From Phaeobacter porticola (GTDB taxonomy: Bacteria; Pseudomonadota; Alphaproteobacteria; Rhodobacterales; Rhodobacteraceae), in NCBI RefSeq assembly GCF_001888185.1, contig NZ_CP016364.1, positions 3,286,001-3,350,000 on the forward strand: a DNA stretch of 64,000 nt, written 5' to 3'. The notes beneath the pieces were generated by a model. The model was not told where the DNA came from. It ran no database searches and saw only the letters and a program-made list of their open reading frames with translations. Both the position numbers and the translations under genes were made by a program. The first letter of the stretch is position 1. Each line of letters opens with the position of its first letter. Below are positions 37,615-46,946 of the stretch, piece by piece.

Positions 37615-37625
37615 CGGGGACACTC

Positions 37626-37970
37626 ATGAGCCTGACCAGCACAACAGCAGATGGTACGCAAATCGTGACCGTCAATGCCGAACGCATTGATGCAGCTATG
37701 GCCATCCAATTCAAAGAAGACATGCGCGCAACCACCGAAAATGGCCCTGATAGGGTCATTCTTGACCTATCCGAGGTGAGATTTATCGATTCCAGCGGAC
37801 TTGGCGCTATTGTTGCAGCCATGAAGCAGTTAGGCCAAGGCCGTAAACTGGACCTCGCCGGGCTGACACCGATGGTCGACAAGGTATTCCGTCTGACTAG
37901 AATGGACACTGTTTTTGATTTGTACATCTCGCTAAGCGACGCGACAACTGCCACCCGCATCGACTCTTGA
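37626..37970 (+). CDS. STAS-domain anti-sigma factor antagonist (RsbV-like)
   Basis: 114 residues, a single STAS domain. The motif VRFIDSSGLGAIVAAMKQ contains the Ser (56 or 57) normally phosphorylated by the partner kinase. It would bind and release the anti-sigma kinase encoded directly downstream. Its stop lies 35 bases before that gene's likely ATG. Confidence 0.92.
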   Translation: MSLTSTTADGTQIVTVNAERIDAAMAIQFKEDMRATTENGPDRVILDLSEVRFIDSSGLGAIVAAMKQLGQGRKLDLAGLTPMVDKVFRLTRMDTVFDLYISLSDATTATRIDS

Positions 37971-38005
37971 ACCCACGCGTGCTGACAACGCGGAGTGAAA
38001 AGACA

Positions 38006-38452
38006 ATGGTTGAGACATTTTCTTGCTCGTTTATCGCCACGGAACTGGAGGCCAGATCCGGGGTGCAGGACGTTATAGCGCAGCTGCGCACGATGGGAAT
38101 CTCTGATTCCCGTGTCGACGAGGTGCAGATTGCGCTGACAGAGGCCGTGAACAATGTCGTTGAACACGCGTATGCAGGCATGGACATTGGGGATGTGCGC
38201 ATTCGCTGCAACCTACACCCCGACCAACTGTGGATCTCTATCGGTGATGGCGGCGCTCCTTTCAAGGATGGTAAACTGCCAGTCGCAACGGCGCATGACC
38301 TGACAGTTGAAACCGACAAATTACCAGAAGGTGGCTTTGGCTGGTTGTTGATCAGAGAGCTGGCTTCTGACGTGCAGTACAAACGCGATGCAACTGGAAA
38401 CAACCTTTCCCTTTGCTTTGAGATCAAGATGCGCAACGCAAAACCCGACTGA
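38006..38452 (+). CDS. HATPase anti-sigma/serine kinase (RsbW-like)
   Basis: 148 residues of the GHKL type. The N box is ALTEAVNNVVEHAYAG, G1 ISIGDGGAPF and G2 PEGGFGWLLIREL. It is expected to phosphorylate the STAS partner and to bind a sigma factor or another target. I selected the ATG at 38006 (MVETFSCSF), which follows CGGAGTGA, although a TTG overlapping the STAS stop is in frame. No PP2C phosphatase or sigma gene is adjacent. Confidence 0.9.
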   Translation: MVETFSCSFIATELEARSGVQDVIAQLRTMGISDSRVDEVQIALTEAVNNVVEHAYAGMDIGDVRIRCNLHPDQLWISIGDGGAPFKDGKLPVATAHDLTVETDKLPEGGFGWLLIRELASDVQYKRDATGNNLSLCFEIKMRNAKPD

Positions 38453-38771
38453 AGATCTCGCAGACTGATCCTTCGGATTCATTCTAGTCACCTGCATAAT
38501 CGACCACGACCTTGCAGATCCGGGAACGAAATACATCGGCCCAGGACGACGTACTTTGCCTTGGATAAGGGAAGATCCCCACCGCCAGCGCAGACGGCAG
38601 TGCTTTCTACCGATCTCGCTCATGTCTCTGCTCAATCCGTGCCGCATGTAACTGTAATGGAAAAAGGGCTCCTTGCCCTGTTCTAATATGGTGCTCGCTA
38701 CAAGTCGCGGCGCTTTCTCATTGCCTTTGCTCTGGCACGGCCTACTCTGCCTCCCGAACACAGGAGACAGC
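38453..38771. other. 319-bp gap upstream of the gamma-glutamyltransferase gene
   Basis: No gene is supported on either strand. A TAATAT (38684-38689) resembles a -10 element but has no fitting -35. A small AGGGC/GCCCT stem (38665-38679) overlaps it. The last bases contain the ACAGGAG binding site of the next gene. Confidence 0.35.
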
Positions 38772-40346
38772 ATGCGCGACTTTCATTCCCCAGGCCGATC
38801 AGCCGTTTTTGCAGAAAACGGCCTCTGCGCCACGTCTCATCCTCTGGCAGCCGGGGCCGCAATCGACATCCTGAAACGCGGTGGTAACGCGATGGATGCG
38901 GCCATCGCCGGCGCAGTTCTGCTTGGCATATGCGAACCGCAGATGACAGGAATTGGCGGTGATTGTTTCGTGCTTTACTCCCGTCCCGGCTCTCCCGTGC
39001 AGGCCATGAACGGATCAGGGCGCGCCGCAGCAGCAGCCGAAGCGGCCACGCTGCGAGGGGCTGGCCTAACGACAGTTCCGCTAAACAGCCCGGATGCGGT
39101 GACCGTGCCGGGCGCGATTGACGCCTTCTGCAAATTGTCACAGACCGAGGGGAGGCTAGGTCTTGATGCGCTATTGGCGCCCGCCATTCACTATGCAGAA
39201 ACCGGTGTGCCGGTGGCGCCACGGGTGGCCTTTGACTGGCAAAATGATGCGGACACTTTGCAAGGCAGCGCGCGCGAACACTATCTGTTCGACGGTGCCG
39301 CCCCAAAAATCGGCCAGATATTCCGCGCGCCGGGCCAGGCCGAAGTGCTCCGGCGGATCGCCAAAGATGGGCGGGATGCCTTCTACTGCGGCGAGATCGC
39401 AGATGACATGATTGCCACGTTACAGGCGCGTGGCGGGGTGCATAGCCGCGAGGATTTCGCCAGCATAGCCGCCGATATGACCACACCGGTCTCTGGCGAA
39501 TACAAGGGGCTGGACCTGGTAGAACATCCACCGAATGGTCAGGGTGCCACCGCGATCCTAATGCTGAACATTCTCAAGCATTTTGACATCGCCGCAATGA
39601 ACCCGACAGGTGCAGAGCGGGTCCATATTGAGGCCGAGACCGCCAAACTGGCCTATGATGCACGCAATCGTTTCATTGCTGACCCAGATCATACAAGCCG
39701 ACTGGACCATATGCTCGCCCCTGAAACCGCCGCGCGGCTGGCAGAGCGGATCAACCCAAAGCGGGCAATGGCTGCCGCCGCTCCGCTCAGCGAGGCCGTT
39801 CACAAGGACACGATCTATATCACCGTGGTTGACAAGGACCATATGGCGGTTTCGCTGATCTATTCGATCTTTCACGGCTTCGGATCCGGGATCGCCTCGG
39901 ATAAATTCGGTATCCTGCTGCAAAACAGAGGTGCAGGCTTTACCCTCGAAGAAGGCCATCCAAACATGCTCGCGGGTGGCAAACGCCCTATGCACACCAT
40001 CATCCCTGGCATGCTGCGCAAGAATGGCGACGTCACCATGCCCTTTGGTGTAATGGGCGGGGCCTACCAACCTAATGGTCATGCTCGTTTTGTCTCTAAC
40101 CTGACAGATTTTCGGATGGATCCGCAGGCAGCCATTGACATGCCGCGTGCCTTTGCCGACGGCAGGGTGCTTAAGGTGGAACGCGGCTATAGCGACACCG
40201 TGCGGCAGGAACTGGCAGACCTCGGCCATGACGTCACCATTCCCGACACCGCAATAGGGGGGGCGCAGGCGATCCAAATTCATTCCTCTGGTGTTCTGGA
40301 GGGCGCCAGCGACCCGCGCAAGGATGGGTGCGCGCTGGGGTACTGA
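38772..40346 (+). CDS. Gamma-glutamyltransferase family protein
   Basis: 524 residues. Ntn-hydrolase made as a precursor that self-cleaves before a Thr, here Thr347 in KDTIYITVVDKDHMAVS. Other motifs are MVATSHPLA-like ATSHPLAAGAAIDILKRGGNAMDAA near the N-terminus and FGVMGGAYQPNGHARFV near the end. The ATG at 38772 follows ACAGGAG. There is no evident signal peptide, unlike the periplasmic GGT of enteric bacteria, so a cytosolic role on glutathione or other gamma-glutamyl compounds is possible. Confidence 0.9.
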   Translation: MRDFHSPGRSAVFAENGLCATSHPLAAGAAIDILKRGGNAMDAAIAGAVLLGICEPQMTGIGGDCFVLYSRPGSPVQAMNGSGRAAAAAEAATLRGAGLTTVPLNSPDAVTVPGAIDAFCKLSQTEGRLGLDALLAPAIHYAETGVPVAPRVAFDWQNDADTLQGSAREHYLFDGAAPKIGQIFRAPGQAEVLRRIAKDGRDAFYCGEIADDMIATLQARGGVHSREDFASIAADMTTPVSGEYKGLDLVEHPPNGQGATAILMLNILKHFDIAAMNPTGAERVHIEAETAKLAYDARNRFIADPDHTSRLDHMLAPETAARLAERINPKRAMAAAAPLSEAVHKDTIYITVVDKDHMAVSLIYSIFHGFGSGIASDKFGILLQNRGAGFTLEEGHPNMLAGGKRPMHTIIPGMLRKNGDVTMPFGVMGGAYQPNGHARFVSNLTDFRMDPQAAIDMPRAFADGRVLKVERGYSDTVRQELADLGHDVTIPDTAIGGAQAIQIHSSGVLEGASDPRKDGCALGY

Positions 40347-40374
40347 CCAACAACAAGTACCACCGAAGATTTGG

Positions 40375-40411
40375 TCCCTCGCATATGGCGGTCTTGCCGG
40401 TGCGGGGGACT
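40375..40411. terminator. Possible terminator between converging ggt-like and hspQ genes
   Basis: GTCCCTCGCA (40375-40384) and TGCGGGGGAC (40402-40411) pair with one wobble. There is no U-tract, so function as a terminator is uncertain. Confidence 0.3.
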
Positions 40412-40436
40412 AAGATCAGCCATGCGCTGGTTGGTG

Positions 40437-40763
40437 TCAGTTCAGCTGGTAGTGCAACGCATAGCTGCCGTCGTCAAAACTGCCGAACATCTCAGGGATA
40501 TCAGGGTGGCCTACCGGCTCGCCGGAATAGTCAGCAATCAGGTTTTGTTCTGACACATAAGCCACATAATAGGTCTGATCATTCTCGGCCAGCAGATGAT
40601 AATAAGGCTGATCCTTGACCGGGCGGCTGTCCTCCGGAATGGCCTCGTACCATTCTTCAGTATTCGCAAACTCTGGATCTACATCGAACACGACACCGCG
40701 AAACGGGTGCTTGCGATGGCGGACGACCTGTCCAAGGTTATATTTGGCGCGCGTTCTAAGCAT
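40437..40763 (-). CDS. hspQ: Heat shock protein HspQ (hemimethylated-DNA-binding-like)
   Basis: 108 residues. The family signatures are AKYNLGQVVRHRKHPFRGVVFDVDPEF and DQPYYHLLAENDQTYYVAYVSEQNL. In E. coli HspQ is a specificity-enhancing factor for Lon and binds hemimethylated oriC DNA. The ATG at 40763 (MLRTRAKYN) matches relatives and has AGGAA upstream; longer N-terminal extensions are not conserved. Confidence 0.93.
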   Translation of the reverse strand: MLRTRAKYNLGQVVRHRKHPFRGVVFDVDPEFANTEEWYEAIPEDSRPVKDQPYYHLLAENDQTYYVAYVSEQNLIADYSGEPVGHPDIPEMFGSFDDGSYALHYQLN

Positions 40764-41007
40764 GAATGCTGTTCCTATCGCTTCATGATACTCTGCGACA
40801 AGGGAAAATGTCCAATTTGCAGCGGCGTTTCGGCAGAAACACTCTGTCACTCATGATTGGACAATGTTCCGACGTAGTGGTTCCTAAGGGTTACGCGTAA
40901 ATCCAGCACCACCAGCGGCGACAAAGCCCGCTTTGCACAGATCTGCCCTTGGTTTCTGGTCGGTCAGCTTTCATATAGAGGGCAACAAAGAAATGGAGAG
41001 CAAACGC

Positions 41008-41943
41008 ATGGTCGATATTCTTGGCGGCGCGGGAGATATGGCCCCCGCAGGTGATCTGATCAAAGATGTCACCGAAGCAACATTTATGCAGGACGTGGTC
41101 GATGCGTCGATGCAGGCGCCGGTGATTGTTGATTTCTGGGCGCCATGGTGCGGCCCCTGCAAAACACTCGGCCCGGCGTTGGAAACAGCCGTAACAAAGG
41201 CCAAGGGCGCTGTGACCATGGCCAAGATCGACGTGGATCAAAACCAACGTCTGGTACAGGCGCTGTCACAGCAGGGGCTGCCCTTGCAGTCCATTCCAAC
41301 GGTCGTTGCCTTTGTACAGGGACGTCCGATTGACATGTTCCAGGGCAATGTTGCGCCAACCGAAATTGATGAGTTCATCAAGCGTGCCATCGAAGCCGCC
41401 GGCGGCAGCGCCGATGGCGGTCTGGGTGAGGCGGTTGAGCTGGCAGAACAAATGTTGGCGGATGGTGATATTGCGGATGCTGCGCAGACCTTTGCGGCCG
41501 TGATAGGTGAAGATGACAAGAATGCCGCAGCCTACGGTGGTCTGGCCCGCGCGCATATCGCCTTGGGCGAACTGGACCAAGCCGAGGCCGTGCTGAATGG
41601 CGCACCGGCCGAGATCTCAGATGCTGCCGAGATTGAAGCGGCCCATGCTCAGATCGCTTTGGCACGTCAGGCCGAAAACGCAGGCCCCGTGACTGAGCTG
41701 CGTGCCACGGTTGATGCCTACCCGGACGATCATCAGGCCCGCTTCGACCTGGCACAAGCGCTGCATGCCGCTGGTGACGCAGAAGCCGCAGTAGAGGAGC
41801 TGCTGGCACTGTTCCGCAAGGATCGGGAGTGGAACGACGGTGCAGCCAAGGCGCAGCTGTTCACGATCTTTGATGCGCTAAAAGCAAACGATCCCATCGT
41901 GCTGAACGGTCGGCGCAAACTCAGCTCGATGATATTTGCCTAA
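41008..41943 (+). CDS. Thioredoxin-TPR co-chaperone (CnoX/YbbN-like)
   Basis: 311 residues. The thioredoxin domain (about 15-125) has the active site WCGPC (Cys48, Cys51), so it may be redox-active. E. coli CnoX has SXXC, while many alphaproteobacterial forms keep CGPC. A C-terminal tetratricopeptide region (about 140-300) follows. The family protects proteins from oxidation and hands them to GroEL. The ATG at 41008 has GGAGAG eight bases upstream; an ATG at 40993 is in frame. The LON-domain gene follows by 27 bases. Confidence 0.9.
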   Translation: MVDILGGAGDMAPAGDLIKDVTEATFMQDVVDASMQAPVIVDFWAPWCGPCKTLGPALETAVTKAKGAVTMAKIDVDQNQRLVQALSQQGLPLQSIPTVVAFVQGRPIDMFQGNVAPTEIDEFIKRAIEAAGGSADGGLGEAVELAEQMLADGDIADAAQTFAAVIGEDDKNAAAYGGLARAHIALGELDQAEAVLNGAPAEISDAAEIEAAHAQIALARQAENAGPVTELRATVDAYPDDHQARFDLAQALHAAGDAEAAVEELLALFRKDREWNDGAAKAQLFTIFDALKANDPIVLNGRRKLSSMIFA

Positions 41944-41970
41944 GACGCCCCCAGCGCTACAGTCCCCTAC

Positions 41971-42612
41971 ATGATACAACCCGCTGATCTGCCCGATAGT
42001 TTGCCGGTATTTCCGCTGCCCGGAGCATTGTTGCTGCCCCGGGCACGCCTGCCGTTGCATATATTTGAACCGCGCTACCTCCAGATGCTGGAGGACGCTT
42101 TCAAGACATCTCATCGGATGATTGGGATGGTACAGCCCTTCCCGTCCAGAACCACCGAGGACAAACTTCATAGTATCGGCTGTGCTGGGCGTATTACCCA
42201 GTTTTCCGAAACCGAGGACGGGCGGTATCTCATCACACTGTCAGGTGTGTCGCGCTTTCGCATCAAAGAAGAAATCAATGGGTTCACCCCCTATCGACGC
42301 TGCTCAGTCGATTGGGGTGGGTTCCACCGCGATCTGGGGCGGGTTGAGGCAGACAACAGTTTTGACCGACCAGTTTTTATGGATCTGTTGGAACGGTTTT
42401 TTGAATCCCGCAGTCTTGCCACAGATTGGGAGGTCCTCAAAGACGCAGAGGACGAACTGCTGATCAATTCTCTGTCGATGCTCTTGGACTTTGACCCCGA
42501 GGATAAACAGGCCTTGTTGGAAGCCCCCTGTCTTGCGACAAGACGTGAAACCCTGATCACATTGATCGAATTCGCCCTGCGCGGCGGATCACACGAGGAA
42601 ACCCTGCAATGA
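41971..42612 (+). CDS. LON peptidase substrate-binding-domain protein
   Basis: 213 residues. It is made of the Lon N-terminal domain only: [33 protein letters not shown], then [29 protein letters not shown]. There are no ATPase or protease domains. The specific role in bacteria is unclear. Translation is coupled to the next gene through ATGA (42609-42612). Confidence 0.92.
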   Translation: MIQPADLPDSLPVFPLPGALLLPRARLPLHIFEPRYLQMLEDAFKTSHRMIGMVQPFPSRTTEDKLHSIGCAGRITQFSETEDGRYLITLSGVSRFRIKEEINGFTPYRRCSVDWGGFHRDLGRVEADNSFDRPVFMDLLERFFESRSLATDWEVLKDAEDELLINSLSMLLDFDPEDKQALLEAPCLATRRETLITLIEFALRGGSHEETLQ

Positions 42613-42815
42613 GCATTGAGCAAACTGGCATGGACACTGCCGCACCAGCTTTTGACCGCCGTATGCTGGAGGCATTGGTCTGCCCACGTACTCAAGCCGT
42701 TCTGGAATATGATGCCGCGGCCCAAGAGCTGATCTCGCGCGCGGCCAATCTGGCCTTTCCAATCCGCAATGGCATCCCTGTGATGTTGGAAGACGAAGCC
42801 CGTATCCTGGAGTAG
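42609..42815 (+). CDS. Trm112-like small protein
   Basis: 68 residues. [16 protein letters not shown] ... [21 protein letters not shown] is the Trm112/YcaR signature. The zinc-binding Cys set is reduced here to a single Cys. Eukaryotic Trm112 activates methyltransferases; the bacterial role is poorly defined. It overlaps the LON-domain gene by 4 bases. Confidence 0.9.
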   Translation: MSIEQTGMDTAAPAFDRRMLEALVCPRTQAVLEYDAAAQELISRAANLAFPIRNGIPVMLEDEARILE

Positions 42816-42852
42816 GCGCAGGGCATCAATCGTAGCACTGAAACACGATCAG

Positions 42853-42880
42853 AAAGCCGGGCATATTCACCCGGCTTTTG
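42853..42880. terminator. Bidirectional terminator between Trm112-like and ubiquinone hydroxylase genes
   Basis: AAAGCCGGG (42853-42861) and CCCGGCTTT (42870-42878) form a perfect 9-bp stem with an 8-base loop, with T residues (TTTTG) following on the plus strand and a short U-run on the minus strand. It serves two converging genes. Confidence 0.8.
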
Positions 42881-42888
42881 TCGCCTGA

Positions 42889-44115
42889 TCAGATCGCCCG
42901 CCCCTGCAACAATCGCGGCAGATCCCCGGTCAGACCTGCTGCTTCGCGAATAAAGGTTTGGCGCATACCGGGGATGGCGCCAACAATTCCCATGCCGATG
43001 TCACGTCCCAAACGCAACAAGGGGTTGTCGTTTGAGAACAGACGGTTAAACGCATCCGTCGCTGCGGCAAGGCTTGCTGTGTCAAAGCGACGCCATTGCT
43101 GATAGCGCTCCAACACCAGTGGAGAGGAAACATCTTCGCCGCGCCGCTTGGCCTCGGTCAGTATCTCCGCCAGAGCACCGACATCACGCAAGCCTGCGTT
43201 CAGCCCCTGCCCGGCAATCGGGTGAATGCCATGCGCTGCGTCTCCGACCAACGCCAATCGGTCGGCGATCAGATCGTTGGCTAACGTCAGGTTCAGCGGG
43301 TAGGTAAAGCGGTCACCGGCCAGACTGATCTCTCCCAGAAAATCACCAAAGCGAGGACATAGAGCTGATAGATACTCTGCATCCCCAAGATTCTGGATCG
43401 CCTTTGCCCGCGCGCTCTGCTCACTCCACACGATTGAGGAGCGATTGCCCGACAGTGGCAATATCGCCAGAGGACCAGCAGGCATAAAGAACTGATGCGC
43501 CACGCCGTGATGCGGCAGCTGATGCTCGATCGCACAGACCAGGGCCGTCTGACCATAGTCCCACCCTGTACGTTTGATCCCCGCCCTCTCGGCGGTGCCG
43601 CTGCGCCGCCCGTCAGCGCCAACGACCATGCCACCGCGCAATGTTTCACCCGATGCCAGCGTCAAGGTAACACCGCTGTGATCAATCCGCTGTGCCACAA
43701 CCGTTTGTGCATCAATCAGGGTGATCGCATCGGTCGCTTCCATTGCGTCACGCAAGGCCCGGCGCAGATAACGATCCTCTATCATATAGCCCATCGGGCC
43801 GTCCTCGATCTCGGCATGGTCAAAATGCATGAAGAACGGCGAAGGCCCCTGCCCGGAACGACCGTCCGTGACCTTGATGTCCAGCATCGGCTGCGCCTTA
43901 TCTGCAACCTTTGACCAGACACCAATCTGGTCCACCAGACGCTGCGACGCCAACGCAAGCGCATAACTGCGCCCGTCAAAGGCATCGCTGCTGCGCAGAT
44001 CGCGCGGCAGCGCGTCAATCAGGGTTACGGTATGGCCCGTCTGTGCCAGAGCAAGCGCCAGCGCGGGACCATTCAGGCCACCGCCCACAATCAGGATGTC
44101 AGATGTGTTTCTCAT
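42889..44115 (-). CDS. UbiH/UbiF-family FAD-dependent ubiquinone biosynthesis hydroxylase
   Basis: 408 residues. The N-terminal GxGxxG is ILIVGGGLNGPALALALAQTGH (about 8-29). VVGADGRRSGTAERAGI (DG motif) and the second FAD motif ADRLALVGDAAHGIHPIAGQGLNAGLRD are present. It hydroxylates the ubiquinone ring at the inner membrane; which position (UbiH, UbiF or a broad UbiL type) is not decided. The ATG at 44115 (MRNTSDILIVGG) is the obvious start. It is divergent from an amidase gene. Confidence 0.93.
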   Translation of the reverse strand: MRNTSDILIVGGGLNGPALALALAQTGHTVTLIDALPRDLRSSDAFDGRSYALALASQRLVDQIGVWSKVADKAQPMLDIKVTDGRSGQGPSPFFMHFDHAEIEDGPMGYMIEDRYLRRALRDAMEATDAITLIDAQTVVAQRIDHSGVTLTLASGETLRGGMVVGADGRRSGTAERAGIKRTGWDYGQTALVCAIEHQLPHHGVAHQFFMPAGPLAILPLSGNRSSIVWSEQSARAKAIQNLGDAEYLSALCPRFGDFLGEISLAGDRFTYPLNLTLANDLIADRLALVGDAAHGIHPIAGQGLNAGLRDVGALAEILTEAKRRGEDVSSPLVLERYQQWRRFDTASLAAATDAFNRLFSNDNPLLRLGRDIGMGIVGAIPGMRQTFIREAAGLTGDLPRLLQGRAI

Positions 44116-44213
44116 GCCCCGCAATATGCGCCCGCGTTTGGGATTGTCCATGGGGCGCGGTGCCGCTACCGTCGGTCCAATTCTCAGAATTTCGCACAAA
44201 GAGAGAGACTGAC

Positions 44214-45542
44214 ATGCAGGAGTGGCTGACGCAAACCGCTGCCGACCTAGGGAGAGGCATTGCCGCAGGCGAGATCTGCCCCATGGCGCTAACCCAGACT
44301 TATCTGGACGCCATCGACGCCCACCCGCATCGCGACCGGATCTACACAATCGTCACCCATGATCGCGCTTTGGCCGAGGCAAACGCGGCGAAAAGCCGTG
44401 CAGAACAAGGCCAGCGCCTGTCGCTTGTCGACGGCGTTCCTATTAGTTGGAAAGATCTGTTCGACAGCGCAGGCGCGGTGACTGAAGCCGGATCAAATCT
44501 CTTGGCCAATCGGGTGCCGGATCAGGACGCGCAGGTCTTGCAGGCTGCCACCGCCATGGGCGCCGTCTGCCTTGGTAAAACCCATATGAGCGAGCTGGCC
44601 TTTTCCGGTCTCGGGCTCAACCCGGTAAAGGCCACTCCCCCCTGTATTCATGACCCAGAGGCAGCCCCCGGCGGGTCATCCTCTGGCGCGGCAGCCTCGG
44701 TAGCCTTCGGGCTCGCGGCGTGTGCACTAGGCTCTGATACGGGTGGATCCGTGCGTATTCCGTCGGCCTGGAACGATCTGGTAGGATTAAAGACCACCTC
44801 AGGAAGGGTCAGCCTTGAGGGAGTGGTGCCTCTCTGTCTTAAGTTCGACACCATCGGCCCGCTCGCCCGCTCAGTTGAAGATGCCGCGATCTATCTGGGC
44901 CTGATCGAAGGCACCACCGGAGCAGACCTGCGCGGTGCAAAACTGGCCGGACGACGCTTTGCCGACTTGCGAACCGTCGCCCAGGAAGACATCGCCCCGG
45001 AAATCTCTGGCGCCCATGAGGATGCGTTGAACCGGTTAAGGGCTGCCGGAGCGGAAATTGTACCGCTGGAGGTCCCATCCCTAGCCGAGGCAATGGATCT
45101 GAGCGCGGTTCTTTTCACCTCCGAGGCTTATGGCCTGTGGAAAGACGTGATTGAGGCGGCGCCGCACCTGATGTTCCCCGAAATCCTTGATCGCTTCCGC
45201 TCCGGTGCGGGTTTCAGCGGCCCCGACTACGTTGCGGCCTGGGCCAAGCTGGAGCAGTTCAGAATGGAGTGGGATCTGGCGACCGCTGGCTTTGATGGTG
45301 TCCTTTGTCCAACCTCACCAATTCTGCCCCCCAACGTGGCACGCCTGAACAGCGATCATGATTATTACGTCCGCTCCAACCTGATGGCGCTGCGCAATAC
45401 GCGCATTGGCAATCTAATGGGACTGTGCGGTCTATCGCTGCCAACGGGCACCCCATCCTGCGGTCTGCAGATTCTTGGGCAACCCGATTGCGAAGAGGCG
45501 CTGTTGCGTATTGGGGTCACGGTGGAACAAGCTCTGGCGTGA
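44214..45542 (+). CDS. Amidase signature family protein
   Basis: 442 residues. The Ser-Ser-Lys machinery is visible: Lys80 in VPISWKDLFD, the Ser cluster in APGGSSSGAAAS (155-157) and the nucleophile Ser179 in GSDTGGSVRIPS. It hydrolyses an amide of unknown identity. It is shorter than, and not adjacent to partners of, the GatCAB amidotransferase, so a free-standing amidase is more likely. The start (MQEWLTQTAADL) follows AGAGAGA. Confidence 0.92.
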   Translation: MQEWLTQTAADLGRGIAAGEICPMALTQTYLDAIDAHPHRDRIYTIVTHDRALAEANAAKSRAEQGQRLSLVDGVPISWKDLFDSAGAVTEAGSNLLANRVPDQDAQVLQAATAMGAVCLGKTHMSELAFSGLGLNPVKATPPCIHDPEAAPGGSSSGAAASVAFGLAACALGSDTGGSVRIPSAWNDLVGLKTTSGRVSLEGVVPLCLKFDTIGPLARSVEDAAIYLGLIEGTTGADLRGAKLAGRRFADLRTVAQEDIAPEISGAHEDALNRLRAAGAEIVPLEVPSLAEAMDLSAVLFTSEAYGLWKDVIEAAPHLMFPEILDRFRSGAGFSGPDYVAAWAKLEQFRMEWDLATAGFDGVLCPTSPILPPNVARLNSDHDYYVRSNLMALRNTRIGNLMGLCGLSLPTGTPSCGLQILGQPDCEEALLRIGVTVEQALA

Positions 45543-45650
45543 AAGCCACATTTTGCCCAACTGCAAATCGTGCCGCTGGACGGGGGCGGGTCGGCTCTGT
45601 AGTTTGGTTGCAAACGGGGCGCCAATGATCCCGGACCTGAGGCGATACAC

Positions 45651-46829
45651 ATGAATTTTCCGGAGCGGTTTTCGAACCTGCCGCCATACGCATTCCCGCG
45701 TCTGCGGGCCTTGTTGGACCATCACACGCCGGGCGGCGATGTGGTGCATATGACCATTGGCGAACCGAAACATGATTTTCCGTCCTGGGTGACCGATGTG
45801 ATTGTTGAAAACGCATCAGGTTTCCAAAGCTATCCCCCGAATGAAGGCAGTGTTGAATTGCGCGGTGCCATCGCCAATTGGATCAAGCGCCGCTATGATG
45901 TCAGCGTTGATGCTCTGACCCAGGTCATGGCGCTGAACGGGACGCGCGAGGGGCTGTATAACGCTGCTATGGCCCTCTGTCCTGAGCAAAAGAATGGGCA
46001 AAGGCCGGTTGTTTTGATCCCGAACCCTTTTTATCAGGTCTATATGGTGGCCTCGATTTCTGTGGCGGCTGAACCGGTGTTCGTCCCGGCCACCGCCGAA
46101 ACAGGGCACCTGCCAGACTATGCCAGCCTCTCTCCCGATGTGTTGAACCGCACTGCTGTGGCCTACATCTGCTCACCTGCCAATCCGCAAGGGGCTGTGG
46201 CAAGTCGGGACTATTGGACCAAATTGATCCAACTGGCAGAGCAATATGATTTCCGCATCTTTGCGGATGAGTGCTATTCTGAGATCTACCGTGACACCGC
46301 ACCCGTCGGCGCACTGAGCGTTGCAAAAGACCTTGGCGCTGATCCTGAACGCGTCGTGTTGTTCAACTCGCTGTCCAAACGATCAAACCTGGCAGGGCTA
46401 CGTTCTGGCCTGATTGCAGGCGGCCCTGAAACCATGAAGCGGGTGCATCAGTTGCGCGCCTACTCGGGCGCCCCGCTGCCTGCGCCTTTGCAGGCTGCCG
46501 CTGCGCGGGTTTGGGGGGATGAGACGCATGTTGTGCAAAACCGTGCGCTTTACCAAGAAAAGTACCGGATTGCCGATCACGTATTTACGGGACTAGACGG
46601 ATACATGGCGCCGCAAGCGGGATTTTTCCTGTGGCTACCTGTGCAGGACGGCGAGGCCGCCGCGCTGAAGTTGTGGCAGGAAACTGGCGTCCGGGTGCTC
46701 CCCGGTGCCTATCTGGCGCAGGGCGCAGGTGGTGACAATCCCGGCGCAGGTTATATTCGCGTGGCACTGGTGGCCCCGGCAGACCAAACTGAAACAGCCC
46801 TGCGCAAACTGCGCAGCTGTCTGTATTAA
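45651..46829 (+). CDS. Class I/II PLP-dependent aminotransferase
   Basis: 392 residues, fold type I. MTIGEPKHDFPSW and PNEGSVELRGAIANWIKRRY lie in the N-terminal half. NPFYQVY and IFADECYSEIYRD are PLP/substrate contacts, and the Schiff-base Lys lies in NSLSKRSNLAGLRSG. Relatives are annotated as aspartate/aromatic or succinyldiaminopimelate (DapC-like) aminotransferases; the sequence does not settle which. GAGGC precedes the start. It stands just upstream of ftsK, a common Rhodobacteraceae arrangement. Confidence 0.9.
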   Translation: MNFPERFSNLPPYAFPRLRALLDHHTPGGDVVHMTIGEPKHDFPSWVTDVIVENASGFQSYPPNEGSVELRGAIANWIKRRYDVSVDALTQVMALNGTREGLYNAAMALCPEQKNGQRPVVLIPNPFYQVYMVASISVAAEPVFVPATAETGHLPDYASLSPDVLNRTAVAYICSPANPQGAVASRDYWTKLIQLAEQYDFRIFADECYSEIYRDTAPVGALSVAKDLGADPERVVLFNSLSKRSNLAGLRSGLIAGGPETMKRVHQLRAYSGAPLPAPLQAAAARVWGDETHVVQNRALYQEKYRIADHVFTGLDGYMAPQAGFFLWLPVQDGEAAALKLWQETGVRVLPGAYLAQGAGGDNPGAGYIRVALVAPADQTETALRKLRSCLY

Positions 46830-46946
46830 TAAACATATGTATGCGCGCAGCCCCTTCGGGCCATGCGCCAAGAGAAATAAGTCATGGGTATCAAACCTGA
46901 GCCAAAAAGCAGGGCACCCCAACGGACATGATGAAACGAGGTAGGC

